Part shown: piece by piece, positions 48,601 to 57,720 of the stretch
Layout of the letters: every line of letters starts with the position of its first letter
Position numbering within the stretch: position 1 is the first letter of the stretch
Assembly (NCBI GenBank): GCA_002811645.1
Contig: PDIP01000010.1
Location: 131,063 to 195,062 of the forward strand
Origin: Corallochytrium limacisporum
Taxonomy: Eukaryota; Opisthokonta
DNA: 64,000 nucleotides
Direction: 5' to 3'
Position numbers and translations under genes: made by a program
The notes under the pieces: generated by a model
The model's database searches: none
The model's input: the letters and a program-made list of their open reading frames with translations, nothing else
Told to the model about the DNA's origin: nothing

Positions 48601-50274
48601 GAGCTCTTCGAGGCAGACCAGAAGATTAGTTTGGCGCAGGAAGAAGCTGACGTCGGTCGGCGCCGTCGTCTGCTGTCCGAAGTCGCGGGCCATTACATGC
48701 GCATCAGTCCGAATGAGGAAGACTTGCGCGCCGTGTCCGAAGTGTTCAAAGCCCTGGACTACCCTGAGGGCGTTGTGGACATTGCACTCAAGTACGCGCA
48801 CGAAGTCGATCCCAATGGTGCGGGCATGCACTACCTGCGCTCCGGACAGCCCAGTAATGATATTGTGGGTATCACAGCGTATCAGAATCGGTGTCGTTTC
48901 TATGAACACATTTTCCAACTCCTGCAGAGCAACCAGCTCCAAGTCGCTCCGGCCAACGGAAGCGCCGATGCTGGTGCCACTGGTGATCTGACGGTCGACA
49001 ACGCTCACAGCGGCAGCAAGAATGCCCGTCAACGCGTTATGGACGCAATCGTGGCGCACCAAGACGAACTGTTCCATCTCATGCTTTATCGTTTCCTCAA
49101 AGACGAAGGCTACACCGAGGACTTGGAGACCATCCAGAGTCCATTCTTTGAGCAACTACTGCGCGAGGAGGCGGAGAGCGCAGGGGTTGAGGATGTAGAC
49201 CGCGAACGGGCCCTGGATGGCCTGCAGCGTTACTACATTCGCCAGAAACGATTCTTTGACGCCGCACAGATTCTGCGGCGTCTTGCGGAGATGCCCAACC
49301 GCGCTATTGATCTACCGAAACGCATCAATTACCTCTCAAGTGCGGTTGTCTGCGCCCGCAGTGCCCACCACCAGGTCAGCAGCAGCACAGACGGTGGCGC
49401 GTCAGTGGGACACCAGGCCACCGCGGCCTCAGAGCTCATGTTTGAGCTCGAGGAAAAGCTGGAGGTCGCGGAGGGGGTGCAGATGATGATTCTGCAGTCT
49501 CTGAGCGACATGTTGCGCTCCGACGCACAGAACAACCACGATCTTTTCCCTGCAGCCAGTCGGGAACGAATTGAGAACGCATGTGAGGAATTGAACAGTC
49601 GACTAATTAACATTAGCGACCTGTATGCCAGCTTTGCGTGGGAGAACAAACTCTATGATGCCCAATTGCGCATCATTGCCATCTGCGGAACCTTCGAGTA
49701 CCGCGACGAAGTCCAGAACCTTTGGCGCAATATTATTGACGACGCCCTGGTCGTCCTAGGCACCGACGGCGAGGCTCTTGACGCACAGGCCGCGGAGGAA
49801 CTACAGCGTGTGCTTGTCGAAAAGGGTCGAACCTACGCGCGCTACGAGAACGCATTCCCTGTGCCTTGGCTGGTGGAGTACCTGGAAAACCTAGCCTCGC
49901 GGCACGGTCTGGGTGAAGATTGGACCTACCGCACCCTGGAGCACTCCGGCGTGGCCCTGGGCATCCTGTACCAAGCGTACTTTGACCTGTTCCAGCGCAC
50001 TGCCGCCGACAGTGACAACGAACGCAAGTGGCACCTCGTCGACACTTTATGTGAAATCCTTTCACCAACCACCGGCCTGCTCTCCGAGTTGAGTCAGGGA
50101 TTGGCCCGCGGCCTGTACGACGAATCGATTGCGTATCTGCCACAGATGGAGCAGAACATTCTGTTCATGCAGCAGACGCTCTACACTCTGGACCCGCAGG
50201 GCGCACAGCCGACCAGTCGCAAGTTACGTGACATCATGGAAGCGCTGAAGAGCCTGCAAGCGCGGTCCACTTAG
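45667..50274 (+). CDS. NUP155: Nucleoporin NUP155 (Nup157/Nup170 family)
   Basis: 1535 residues, slightly longer than animal NUP155. It is an inner-ring scaffold of the nuclear pore, linking NUP93, NUP35 and the membrane. The N-terminal half should be a beta-propeller, starting about residue 60: FRVRSFSEVPSAIREQYGDLKCKSYAGIFPD and AWLTIDNVIYLWRY are characteristic. GCIFLGGADGYLYEVTY near 278 is also conserved in the family. The C-terminal half is an alpha-solenoid with LEPWLVEYLENLA-like helices (here VPWLVEYLENLASRHG near 1400). Low-complexity inserts rich in Ser/Gly (about 117-150) and Gln (about 738-775) interrupt the propeller and the linker and probably loop out. Not a single intron or break is seen over 4.6 kb. 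The C-terminus is somewhat shorter in disordered tail than in yeast. Confidence 0.94.
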   Translation: MPVPIVAQVDTDVEEITRAAESIDHGLKVDDHHPDLYDNLLSSRATASGGVDNYDSLQQRHFRQVFRVRSFSEVPSAIREQYGDLKCKSYAGIFPDVGRAWLTIDNVIYLWRYGNVSDSSSSGAEDQGYLQGGGGFGGGVSLNASVRSRSSSSFQAYTQLNQIIVSAGLVKPKANIFNEDLVSHLLVLCTPTEVVLVCVGVPDLTKAYANSGEDMSAIAQSANRDTPGDGAINGFGGANQNSISEDLTFYPGTLAVQTDNVSMYCVAATPRGCIFLGGADGYLYEVTYSAERSWFGNRCKLVRHYNGLLSRLTPLLVNLSSRDPIVQIEVDKGRNLLYTLSENSVISLFDLGEKGEELTFITSRSNLKKDIQKDVSFSDSYQVSHFQIVAIHAVEWDESVNLNLVAVTSTGIRLYFSVAPYFYPSDQLQGYLRLTPKYLELQHVRLPPQALAVHGTSSATVQNAQQQEVMQLQQQAFAPSPLGAASPFFPRGNTGGQGSDEFGGGFNTPANPNNQAGRQMFQNTLMAQTDQNNLRDITNVLSTFYSRGVLLLSDVVATAGLEKDRIVCIGTDNTKVSQNLDVATRKNPFYPLHETTDVLGVEGKTYCMAEAILPTTMPSRVIAQSYPSVYNEQATQHILPRRRFLRVNNQGVQIIEKLRPIDELQELLEASGGRVEGIAERFSQIYGAEMTGATVLAMLCMNRSSNAATNMPLISQQVKQWALQLFSALGKGPQMIPVHQQPGFDPNQAHQQQQQQQSSVPQGQSNQQFPPQPVQTASLDTFHDRDVHFSSQYVAMCIYVSRLLRPLWRHPIVIKVANAEVEGGIEYVSRLSRNDLQWMMAQMTTFLSFLDSYNVQDHRPTVAYTNAKAEYNFEAYDRERIRTQMLRTLTERIVQALSLLDQICDRMPQIVQNIHPQWRDGLTDNTFALLVVHTEAQQMWTMLVKAALRINVADPEEVKQLITIFRRRCPQFYSTDSDELFEADQKISLAQEEADVGRRRRLLSEVAGHYMRISPNEEDLRAVSEVFKALDYPEGVVDIALKYAHEVDPNGAGMHYLRSGQPSNDIVGITAYQNRCRFYEHIFQLLQSNQLQVAPANGSADAGATGDLTVDNAHSGSKNARQRVMDAIVAHQDELFHLMLYRFLKDEGYTEDLETIQSPFFEQLLREEAESAGVEDVDRERALDGLQRYYIRQKRFFDAAQILRRLAEMPNRAIDLPKRINYLSSAVVCARSAHHQVSSSTDGGASVGHQATAASELMFELEEKLEVAEGVQMMILQSLSDMLRSDAQNNHDLFPAASRERIENACEELNSRLINISDLYASFAWENKLYDAQLRIIAICGTFEYRDEVQNLWRNIIDDALVVLGTDGEALDAQAAEELQRVLVEKGRTYARYENAFPVPWLVEYLENLASRHGLGEDWTYRTLEHSGVALGILYQAYFDLFQRTAADSDNERKWHLVDTLCEILSPTTGLLSELSQGLARGLYDESIAYLPQMEQNILFMQQTLYTLDPQGAQPTSRKLRDIMEALKSLQARST

Positions 50275-52618
50275 GTTTCCAAATGTTCATCTACACCATA
50301 CCCGTAGGTTCATCGCCATGCTGAGATATAGCGCACAACCAAACCAAGCACACCCACCAACAAAGTAAAAAAATGAAACTTTAATACGAAATCCACCTTC
50401 TACAAGCCTTGCGAAGCGTCTAGTTTTGGTGGACAACAAAGTGTCCGCATGAACATTAATAACTCACACCAATGAGTTGTCCCTCAAAAACAACGGTCTG
50501 CGAGTCCCGATCGTCATGGCATCACACACCGCCACACACTCACACGTCCGACGAAAGGATACACACGTACCCGAAAACGTTGCTGACACTAAAGCAAGCA
50601 CTTCTGATAAACTCGGAATTTCGTCCAATCCTCTTGCACACTTACACGTACAGCCATAGATAAATTCGTACGATGGTATATAGCGATGACATGCAAAAAC
50701 GCATGTCGCACTCGCACGTGGTATCACCTGTACCACACACCAAGTCCCATAGTACACGGTCTTGCAAAGGATCACCTCAGAGCCCATGGGTTTTCGCCAA
50801 GCGTCCCTTGGACCCAGTCTAAACCCGGTCGGTCCCCATCCGTGTCACACCGCAGCTTTTGCGCGCCAAATCTTGAGCCGCCGCTCGTTCCTTTCCTTTT
50901 CCCCCTCCAACCCCCCCCCCGGGGGGCTTTCCGCACTTGTGCGATCTAAGCCACACATACACACACACAGAGCCCCTGTCGCGCGACAGGCGCGCCCCTG
51001 GTGCAGAAAGCCCATGGCCCAGTACACCATGGAACAATGAGGCTTACACTGGGGGCCCGCCGTCGGGCATAGCAGGAGGGGGGTCCCCTTTTTTTTTTCC
51101 CTTCGGTCCATGTGTCCCTCCGGTACTTTCTCCGCCCAAGCGCTCCCGCCCCGAACAGGGAGGAGCGCCCCCCCCCGCGAGAGAGGGGGGGAGGGCCAAG
51201 AAAAAGCCGGCACCCAAATTTAGCTACCACCGCAAACCAGCGCAAGAAAAAGAAATGGAAAAAAAAAGCCAAAGGTTTCAAAACCCAAACCCCCTCCCTC
51301 CCCCCCGGGGGCCTCCCGGCAGGGCCAGTCGAGAAGTAGACCGTACGTGCCCGGAGAGCAGGGCACTCTACAGGGAAGGCGGGCATCGTGCGTCCGGACG
51401 GAGACACGGCCCCATTGGAAGCAAAATCGAAAAACACAGACAAGGGCCGCGAGTGAGAGAGACAGAGAACCCCGAGTAAGGGGCACCCGGCTGCCTCTCT
51501 GCCCAGCAGCGCCCTTTGTTGTTTTGGCCTATGTCCAACGCCCGCCATAAATGCGCCCACCCAAAAACTGACTCCTCACACACGCGCGGCCCGACTTCCC
51601 CAATTTTTTTTTTCTTCTTTTCAGCGAAAGGAGCGATTCCTTAGAGAAGCACCGGGCCACGTTTCTTTACCTTTGGGGCCCTGACTTTTATTTTCGCCTC
51701 TTTTTGTTTTCTGCCTCGGTTCATGGGCGCCCGACCGTGGGGCCGCCACCGCGCTCTGTTCGTTGCGCTTTGGAAAGACTTTGCCACCGTTCCACTTTTT
51801 TTTTGCTCCTTCTTGCGCCACACCGCAGCAGCGCGCTGCAAAACCGGGGATCACCGGAACACGAGAATACCTCCCACCATGCCCATGCCCATGCCCATGC
51901 ACACGCACACACACCCTTACGTACCCGTGCCCTCTCTCGGCATGCATGAATTACTCGTTACGTATACCGTTGTTTCCATGCGAATTATGTACCACACCGG
52001 TCGCCTCAGTTTCACCCTTTCCCGCTCCCCCCCCCCGGGGTGCTGCTGCTGCTGTTGCCGCCACCCCCCCCCTGGCTGGCTGGTGCCTTGTGACTGCCCC
52101 GGGCCCGGGTCTATATTCTCCCGGTGTTTTTTCACCTTAAGAGAGTGGGGGGGGGGGTAAAGATGGAAAAAAAAATGGGAAGGAAAACAAAGAAGGCGGT
52201 GGGGTGTCCAAACGGTTTCTTTCTCCTCGGTTGCGAGAGAGAGAGAGGGGGGGGGAGAGGGGGAGAGAGAAGGCAAAGAGCGTCCCCCCGGGGGGGGGTG
52301 AGGGAGTCTTAGGAGCGGGTGGTGAGGCGAATTGTCTTTTGCGGCGTGATGTGCACGGACCGGGTGATCAGGTGGTATTTAAGTGAATGGTAAGGTAAGA
52401 TAATGTTTCAAGCGCGATCATTATCCATGTGTACATGATTAGAAATAGTTAATGAATCGTGATTGGGTAAGAATGTTTTTCTCCAGCCTCATAGAAGTGT
52501 TCTTCACCGGCTTTGCCCTGGTCGTGCTCGCCATTGCCAGGTAAAGTTTGATGCAGACAAGTGCATGTTAGCAGAAAATACGTAAACAAAGTAGCCTTAT
52601 CCCTGCTTTGCAGCAACC
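50275..52618. other. Intergenic, 2.3 kb, low-complexity GC-rich
   Basis: Largest gene-free interval. 50275-50460 looks like 3' flank of NUP155 and is AT-rich. 50870-52310 is a chain of C, G, A and T homopolymers, C/G palindromes (50911-50926, 51300-51310, 52027-52040, 52283-52297), CA repeats and a CCATGC repeat. All frames here are low-complexity. 52380-52618 is AT-rich sequence before the kinase gene. No RNA gene found. Confidence 0.5.
51878..51901. repeat. (CCATGC)4 tandem repeat
   Basis: Four perfect hexamer units followed by a CA-rich stretch. Confidence 0.9.
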
Positions 52619-53824
52619 ATGAGCATGCAGGAGTTCCAGGAAGACGGTCAGCTCCCCGCTGAGGAAGAGGCTGAAGAATTCTATGAGAAGTATCAGCTCA
52701 AGGAAGTCCTGGGACGCGGACTCAGCTCGACCGTGCGGCGGTGCCGCAATAAAATGACAGGGGAAGAGTTTGCTGTAAAGATCCTGGACAAGGCAGAGCA
52801 CCAAGATATGCTCGACTTGGTGGAGGCAGAGACGGAAATTTTAAGTCTGCTGAACCATCCGAACATTATTCATTTGGAGGAGGCCTTTGAGCTCAGCACC
52901 CACTTCTTTCTGGTGTTTGAACTGGCAGAGGGCGGTGAATTGTTCGATCTCCTGACGGAAGTGGTTTACTTTCCGGAAGCCAAGGCCCGGAGCATTATGT
53001 ATCAGATCCTTCACGCAGTAGATTACTTCCACAAGCGACAGATCATTCACAGGGACTTGAAGCCAGAGAATATTTTGCTAATGACTGACGGTACAATCAA
53101 GATTAGTGACTTTGGCTTTGCCAAAGTGATCGAGGACGGTGAGACGCTACGGGAACTGTGCGGTACGCCAGGTTATATGTCACCGGAGGCTATTGAGTGC
53201 TACCTCTATGGCAATGATGTTGGCTACAGTATGCCCAGTGATATGTGGGCCTGTGGTGTCATCATGTATACAATTATGGTAGGTTTCCCTCCCTTTTGGA
53301 ATCAGAGCCGTATGGTCCTGCTCAGGACCATCATGAAGGGCAAATATGAGTTCGTGGCACCCTTCTGGGACCATGTAAGTGAATCGGCAAAGGATCTGGT
53401 CCGGCGCCTGCTGACTACAGACCCCAACAAACGCATCACCGCCGCGCAGGCTCTTGAACATGAGTGGATTGCGGAGCTCACGACCATGCGTAAGGAGAAC
53501 CAGGAACGCACAGTCAGCGCCCGTCAGCGCTTCCGTGCAGCTGTCTTTGCCATTATGGCCACGCACCACGTCTCCTTCTCCAAGCGCATGTCTGTGGCTT
53601 CCACAGTGGAAGCCGACTCCGAGATGTCGACCACAACTGCGGACAAAAAAGCGGCCAAGATCCGCGACTTGTACCGAACCAAGAAGTTGCGCAAGACCAT
53701 CGACGAGTGCGCCTTCAAAATCTACGGACACTGGGTCAAGAAGAACAACGAACAGAATCGTGCTGCGTTGTTCGAGAATTTGCCAAGGCCCGTGCCCCCA
53801 GGCATTGAGATTCGCGTCCAATAG
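52619..53824 (+). CDS. PHKG: Phosphorylase kinase gamma (catalytic) subunit
   Basis: 401 residues. PhK activates glycogen phosphorylase in response to calcium. The kinase domain (about 25-292) has LGRGLSSTVRRC at 31-42, Lys54, HRDLKPEN from 144, and DFG at 164-166. The activation segment LRELCGTPGYMSPE has Glu179 where most kinases carry a phosphorylated residue; this is the PhK-gamma hallmark and makes the domain constitutively active. The C-terminal region keeps the regulatory tail: DECAFKIYGHWVKK, followed by a Gln-Asn-Arg-rich stretch and ALFENLP, almost as in animal PhK-gamma, where it binds calmodulin. This tail excludes a generic CaM kinase. No alpha, beta or other regulatory subunit lies in the window. 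An AATAAA follows the stop. Confidence 0.92.
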   Translation: MSMQEFQEDGQLPAEEEAEEFYEKYQLKEVLGRGLSSTVRRCRNKMTGEEFAVKILDKAEHQDMLDLVEAETEILSLLNHPNIIHLEEAFELSTHFFLVFELAEGGELFDLLTEVVYFPEAKARSIMYQILHAVDYFHKRQIIHRDLKPENILLMTDGTIKISDFGFAKVIEDGETLRELCGTPGYMSPEAIECYLYGNDVGYSMPSDMWACGVIMYTIMVGFPPFWNQSRMVLLRTIMKGKYEFVAPFWDHVSESAKDLVRRLLTTDPNKRITAAQALEHEWIAELTTMRKENQERTVSARQRFRAAVFAIMATHHVSFSKRMSVASTVEADSEMSTTTADKKAAKIRDLYRTKKLRKTIDECAFKIYGHWVKKNNEQNRAALFENLPRPVPPGIEIRVQ

Positions 53825-53850
53825 GAAGGTCCAGTGCAGTACAGAGTATC

Positions 53851-53856
53851 AATAAA
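53851..53856 (+). promoter_or_regulatory. Poly(A) signal of phosphorylase kinase gene
   Basis: AATAAA 27 bases after the stop codon on the coding strand. It lies inside the 189-bp tail-to-tail interval shared with TIM22. Confidence 0.55.
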
Positions 53857-54013
53857 TTCGAAACAAAATAACACCGCATCACCATCAGAACGGAACCCCC
53901 ATTGGAATGGACGAATGTTACAATTCAGTGCTATCACGGATGTATATTATTCTTACATGGTGTATTACATGGTCATTGAGATGAAAATTATGTGTGTTGA
54001 TGGTCCTCATCCT

Positions 54014-54718
54014 CTAGTGTCCGTGCATGAAGTAGCCAATTGCAGCGCTAAAGGCAGCGAAACCGGCACAGCCCAGTGCGCCGGCCTGTGCACCACCGCG
54101 GAAGCCCATGGCACCACCCAACGCACAGCCTGTGAGCATTTCATTTCCCAACCCACTCGTGCCACGGTAGCTCTCAAAGATACACTCTGTCCCAGCAAAA
54201 GCAAATCCCAGGAAGGCGAAGGATTTCGCGTAGGACCGGGACTTTGTGTACATTTCCTTCGCGACATCCTTGGCAGTCTGCGGAGGCTTTGTGTGGTCCG
54301 GAGGTTCCATACCAACACTAAAAATACCCAACGCTACACCGAGGCCACCTCCGACCACACCACTCAAGCCCGCTTTGAATGCACAGCTTTCGTAGAAGCC
54401 TGTGATCATCTCGACGTTGCGGTCGCGGTTGCGGTGTGCGGTAGCGTACATTTCGGAGAAGAGAGATTTCTTCAGGAAGTTGCCGGTGGCGTATGGATCT
54501 TCCCAATTCAGAGCTTTCCCCAGTTTGGTATTTTCAGGGTCCCAGCCACCAACTGGCGACAGAGTCTGGCCAAACAGGGCCTGACTCGTACTCATTTCAG
54601 GCTGCCCCATTTCAAATTGTTGGTCTTGTTCCTTCTGCATTTCTGCCATTGCCTTGGCCACAATCTCTTCATATTCCTGCTCTGTCAGGTCCTGCTTGGG
54701 GACCTCTGCAGACGCCAT
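54014..54718 (-). CDS. TIMM22: Mitochondrial inner membrane translocase TIM22
   Basis: 234 residues from the ATG at 54718; an upstream GTG adds five residues. TIM22 is the pore of the carrier translocase that inserts multispanning proteins into the inner membrane. The Tim17/22/23 fold fills about 125-234 with Gly-rich membrane helices: CAFKAGLSGVVGGGLGVALGIF, then a loop with the family Cys (AGTECIFESYRG), then NEMLTGCALGGAMGFRGGAQAGALGCAGFAAFSAAIGYFM. The pattern FKAG, ECIFE-R and GC-GGA is that of TIM22 rather than TIM23 or TIM17. The hydrophilic N-terminus is longer than in yeast. No cleavable presequence is seen, as expected for this family. It converges on the kinase gene and is divergent from Pelota. 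Confidence 0.93.
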   Translation of the reverse strand: MASAEVPKQDLTEQEYEEIVAKAMAEMQKEQDQQFEMGQPEMSTSQALFGQTLSPVGGWDPENTKLGKALNWEDPYATGNFLKKSLFSEMYATAHRNRDRNVEMITGFYESCAFKAGLSGVVGGGLGVALGIFSVGMEPPDHTKPPQTAKDVAKEMYTKSRSYAKSFAFLGFAFAGTECIFESYRGTSGLGNEMLTGCALGGAMGFRGGAQAGALGCAGFAAFSAAIGYFMHGH

Positions 54719-55339
54719 GATAAAGGTCGGCACTGACTAGTTTTGTATCAAATGCACGTTTACGCACACAGTCTTATTCTTTGCTCACTATGTTTCATTA
54801 CATGCTTTCCATGGTTGGTCGCGAAAATTTAAAGAAGCAATATTTCCGAACGGTCACAGACTATCTGTTCTATGTCCAGGTATTTCACATGTTCGCCAAG
54901 ATTTGAATGTGACGACATAAATAGCGGGACAGGAACTCCGAAACGTCTTCCCATTTCCATAATTTGCTAAGTCCACTCTTGGCTCATGCACCCGACCCGA
55001 CCACGCGCGGGTTTCCACACACTCCCCTCCCCCCTTTCCTTCGGGGTGCCGGGGGCCCGTGAGGATTGGCTTTGACACGGAAAGGGGAGGAGCGGGGAGA
55101 TCCAGATCCCGAGATACACGCCTGGGACTCGCCTTGTCCGCCGTACGGTTGTTTGTTTGTTTTCCTCGGCGATTTGATAGTTTGGATATTTAAAACATCT
55201 GAATGAACTTGCAACCTGTGTAAATCATTCAGAACATCATTCAATCACAAAAAGTAGAGAATAGTAAGATATAGTTATCAATCACATACACCTAGCGTAG
55301 CAATGACGTAGAGAAGATACAGAACAGGAAGAGAAAACC
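54719..55339. promoter_or_regulatory. Divergent intergenic region, TIM22 / Pelota
   Basis: Head-to-head promoters with a CTCCCCTCCCCCC tract (about 55021-55035) and a GGGCCC-rich patch. 55180-55339 is A-rich leader. Nothing else seen. Confidence 0.45.
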
Positions 55340-56500
55340 ATGAAACTAGTGTCTCAAAACATCGAAAAGGACCAGACTGGGTCCGTGGCATTGATTGCAG
55401 AGGATATAGAGGATGTATGGCACGTCTTCAACTTGATCCACAAGGGTGACAAGGTCAAGACATCAACTGTCCGTAAGGTCCACAGTGAGTCGGCGACCGG
55501 CTCTATCACAACAGATAAGGTCAAGATGACCCTTGTTCTGCAAGTTTCGGATACGAGCTTCGACGGAGAGATAGGTGAGCTTCGTGTCAGCGGAAGGAAC
55601 GTAGAAGAGTCCAAATTCGTCAAGGTCGGACAATACCACACATTCGTGATCGAACTGCATAAGAAGTTTACATTGTACAAGCAGGTTTGGGACTCAGTCA
55701 CGTTGGACCGCGTTAAGTATGCCTGTGATGCTAAAAACCGGGCAGAAATTGCGGCCCTGGTAATGCAGGAAGGTCTTGCTCATCTCTGTTTAGTGACAGA
55801 CAGTATGACCATCCTCAAGGCCCGCATCGAACAGACCATTCCGAAGAAGCGGAACTATAATGCGGGCCAGAGTGACAAAGCCATGCAAAAATTCTTTGCC
55901 GACATTCTGACCTCTTTTCAGAAGCATGTTGGCCTCAACATTGTCAAGGCTGTGGTAATCGCATCCCCGGGCTTCCTCAAAGAGTCTTTCCGTGACTATC
56001 TGATCAATGACGCTGTGCGGCGCGATGACAAGCAGTTGCTGGCGGCGAAATCGAAAATCGTCCTCGCCCAAGCCTCTTCGGGACATATGCAGGCGCTCAG
56101 AGAGCTCATGCACGATCCTTCTGTGCAGTCACAGCTGAAGGATACAAAAGCAGCCGAGCATGTGCAAATGCTGGATCGATTCCAGCGCCTTCTCAACCAC
56201 GATCCGGATCGAGCGTACTATGGTTATGATCACTGCAAGGCTGCCGTCGAAAAGAATGCGGTAGAAATCCTAATGGTTAGTGACGAGCTGTTTCGGTCCA
56301 TGTCGATCACCACGCGGCAAAAGTACATCGACCTTGTTGACGAAGCAAAGGACAACGGTGCGGAAATCGCCATCTTTTCCTCCCTGCATCAGACCGGCAA
56401 GGAACTTTCACTCCTCTCTGGTGTCGCTGCCATCCTGCGGTTCCCGCTCCCAGAGATTGAAGAGATGGATGTGGAGGACAGTGATGATTCTGAGTCGTAA
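55340..56500 (+). CDS. PELO: Pelota/Dom34 ribosome rescue factor
   Basis: 386 residues, the usual size. Pelota, with Hbs1, splits ribosomes stalled on broken mRNAs. The N-terminal Lsm-like domain opens MKLVSQNIEKDQTGSVALIAE and continues EDVWHVFNLIHKGDKV. The central eRF1-like domain has AHLCLVTDSMTILKARIEQTIPKKR and lacks the GGQ peptide-release motif, as Pelota should. KAVVIASPGF, DRAYYGYDHCKAAVEKNAVEILMVSD and SSLHQTGKELSLLSGVAAILRFPLPE complete the family pattern. The last residues are acidic (EEMDVEDSDDSES). Everything expected is present. The gene is divergent from TIM22, with the low-complexity gap region behind it. Confidence 0.97.
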   Translation: MKLVSQNIEKDQTGSVALIAEDIEDVWHVFNLIHKGDKVKTSTVRKVHSESATGSITTDKVKMTLVLQVSDTSFDGEIGELRVSGRNVEESKFVKVGQYHTFVIELHKKFTLYKQVWDSVTLDRVKYACDAKNRAEIAALVMQEGLAHLCLVTDSMTILKARIEQTIPKKRNYNAGQSDKAMQKFFADILTSFQKHVGLNIVKAVVIASPGFLKESFRDYLINDAVRRDDKQLLAAKSKIVLAQASSGHMQALRELMHDPSVQSQLKDTKAAEHVQMLDRFQRLLNHDPDRAYYGYDHCKAAVEKNAVEILMVSDELFRSMSITTRQKYIDLVDEAKDNGAEIAIFSSLHQTGKELSLLSGVAAILRFPLPEIEEMDVEDSDDSES

Positions 56501-57720
56501 GCAATCGCTTTGACCAATCACCAACGCTCGTCATAATCGTAGTATATCCTAGTAAGAAAACAATATCAGTTACCCTTATAGACATGATACACCCATGGTC
56601 TTATCATCGTCATCGTCACCATAAAAGAATCGCCGTGAGATTCTATTGTCTATCCCCCTGCCATGATCTTTTCCGATGCCAAGAGAACTGCCAAGCAGAA
56701 TGGTCCATTTCATGCATCCCCGGTATGGCCCCGTCTCTCCATATCTCTCTCTCTCGCGCTCTCGCTGTCTCTCTCTCTCTCCTGTGCTCCCTCGCCCGCT
56801 CTCTGCTTAGTTAGGCTCCTTTGCCTTGCCTTCGCTTTGCTCCCCCACTGTTCCCAAGTGCGTACGGACGAAAGCGCGGTGTGTGACAGCGCCGCGTACA
56901 GAGGCCGAGGCGGGACGGCTCCCTCGTCGTACTCGCCCGGCAATGGCGGGTGCGGCTGGCTGAAAAGCGCCCGGGGGGAGGCAAGACGAGCCAAAACGAA
57001 AGGGCAGGGGAGCCGAGTTGGGCGCACACAGGGGAGAGAGAGCGCGAGAGAAACAGAGGGGGGGGGGGTGGAGGAGTGTCGGAATCAGAGTCAGAGTCCG
57101 GGGAAACACGACTGCGGGTTTCGGGCTCCCGCCTGTTTTCTTATGCACTGTGCGCCGGTTTTGTCCGGGACTCACTCTGCAAGCCAAGACCCCCATCTCC
57201 GGGGCAGCNNNNNNNNNNNNNNNNNNNNNNNNNNNNNNNNNNNNNNNNNNNNNNNNNNNNNNNNNNNNNNNNNNNNNNNNNNNNNNNNNNNNNNNNNNNN
57301 NNNNNNNNNNNNNNNNNNNNNNNNNNNNNNNNNNNNNNNNNNNNNNNNNNNNNNNNNNNNNNNNNNNNNNNNNNNNNNNNNNNNNNNNNNNNNNNNNNNN
57401 NNNNNNNNNNNNNNNNNNNNNNNNGGGGGGGGTGGGACTTAAGGAAAACAGTGAGAGACGTCACGTCTTCCGGGGATTTGGTCACACTGCTTGTCATCTC
57501 GGTCTGCAGCCTCTATCTCTCTTTCCCACCAATTCAGGATGACAGGGTCTTGTTTTCCACCCAGTCCTTCTGACAGCAACCCCTGATCAACAAAGCAAGG
57601 TAGTTCAGAGCATGGGATCTAAAGGGAATGCAACAGGAAATGTGTACGGCCTGGCAAGGGGTGGTTGTGGATTTGGAACCCGCAAGCAACTCCTGATCTA
57701 GTGGAGAGAAGTAAGCAACC
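56501..57720. other. Intergenic with assembly gap; promoter side of AMP deaminase
   Basis: 56740-56800 is CT-microsatellite-rich, 56880-57208 GC-rich, and 57209-57424 is unknown. The right edge of the gap is a run of G. The last 170 bases before the AMP deaminase start are ordinary mixed sequence. No gene seen in the readable part. Confidence 0.5.
57209..57424. other. Assembly gap (216 N)
   Basis: Unknown bases bounded by GGGGCAGC on the left and a run of eight G on the right. Confidence 0.97.

Noticed and set aside
48430-49155. A 241-codon minus-strand frame inside NUP155
   Set aside because: Antisense shadow of NUP155, which is continuous and well conserved across this part.
50946-51560. 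A 204-codon minus frame and several overlapping plus frames in the NUP155-kinase interval
   Set aside because: Low-complexity Pro, Gly, Arg and Ser sequence from homopolymer DNA, open on both strands at once, with no domain.
53180-53821. A 213-codon minus-strand frame inside the phosphorylase kinase gene
   Set aside because: Antisense to conserved kinase motifs, with no content of its own.
53834-54736. A 300-codon plus-strand frame opposite TIM22
   Set aside because: Antisense shadow of TIM22, whose membrane helices and family residues are clear on the minus strand.
56663-57573. Open frames spanning the second assembly gap
   Set aside because: They cross unknown bases and consist of low-complexity sequence.
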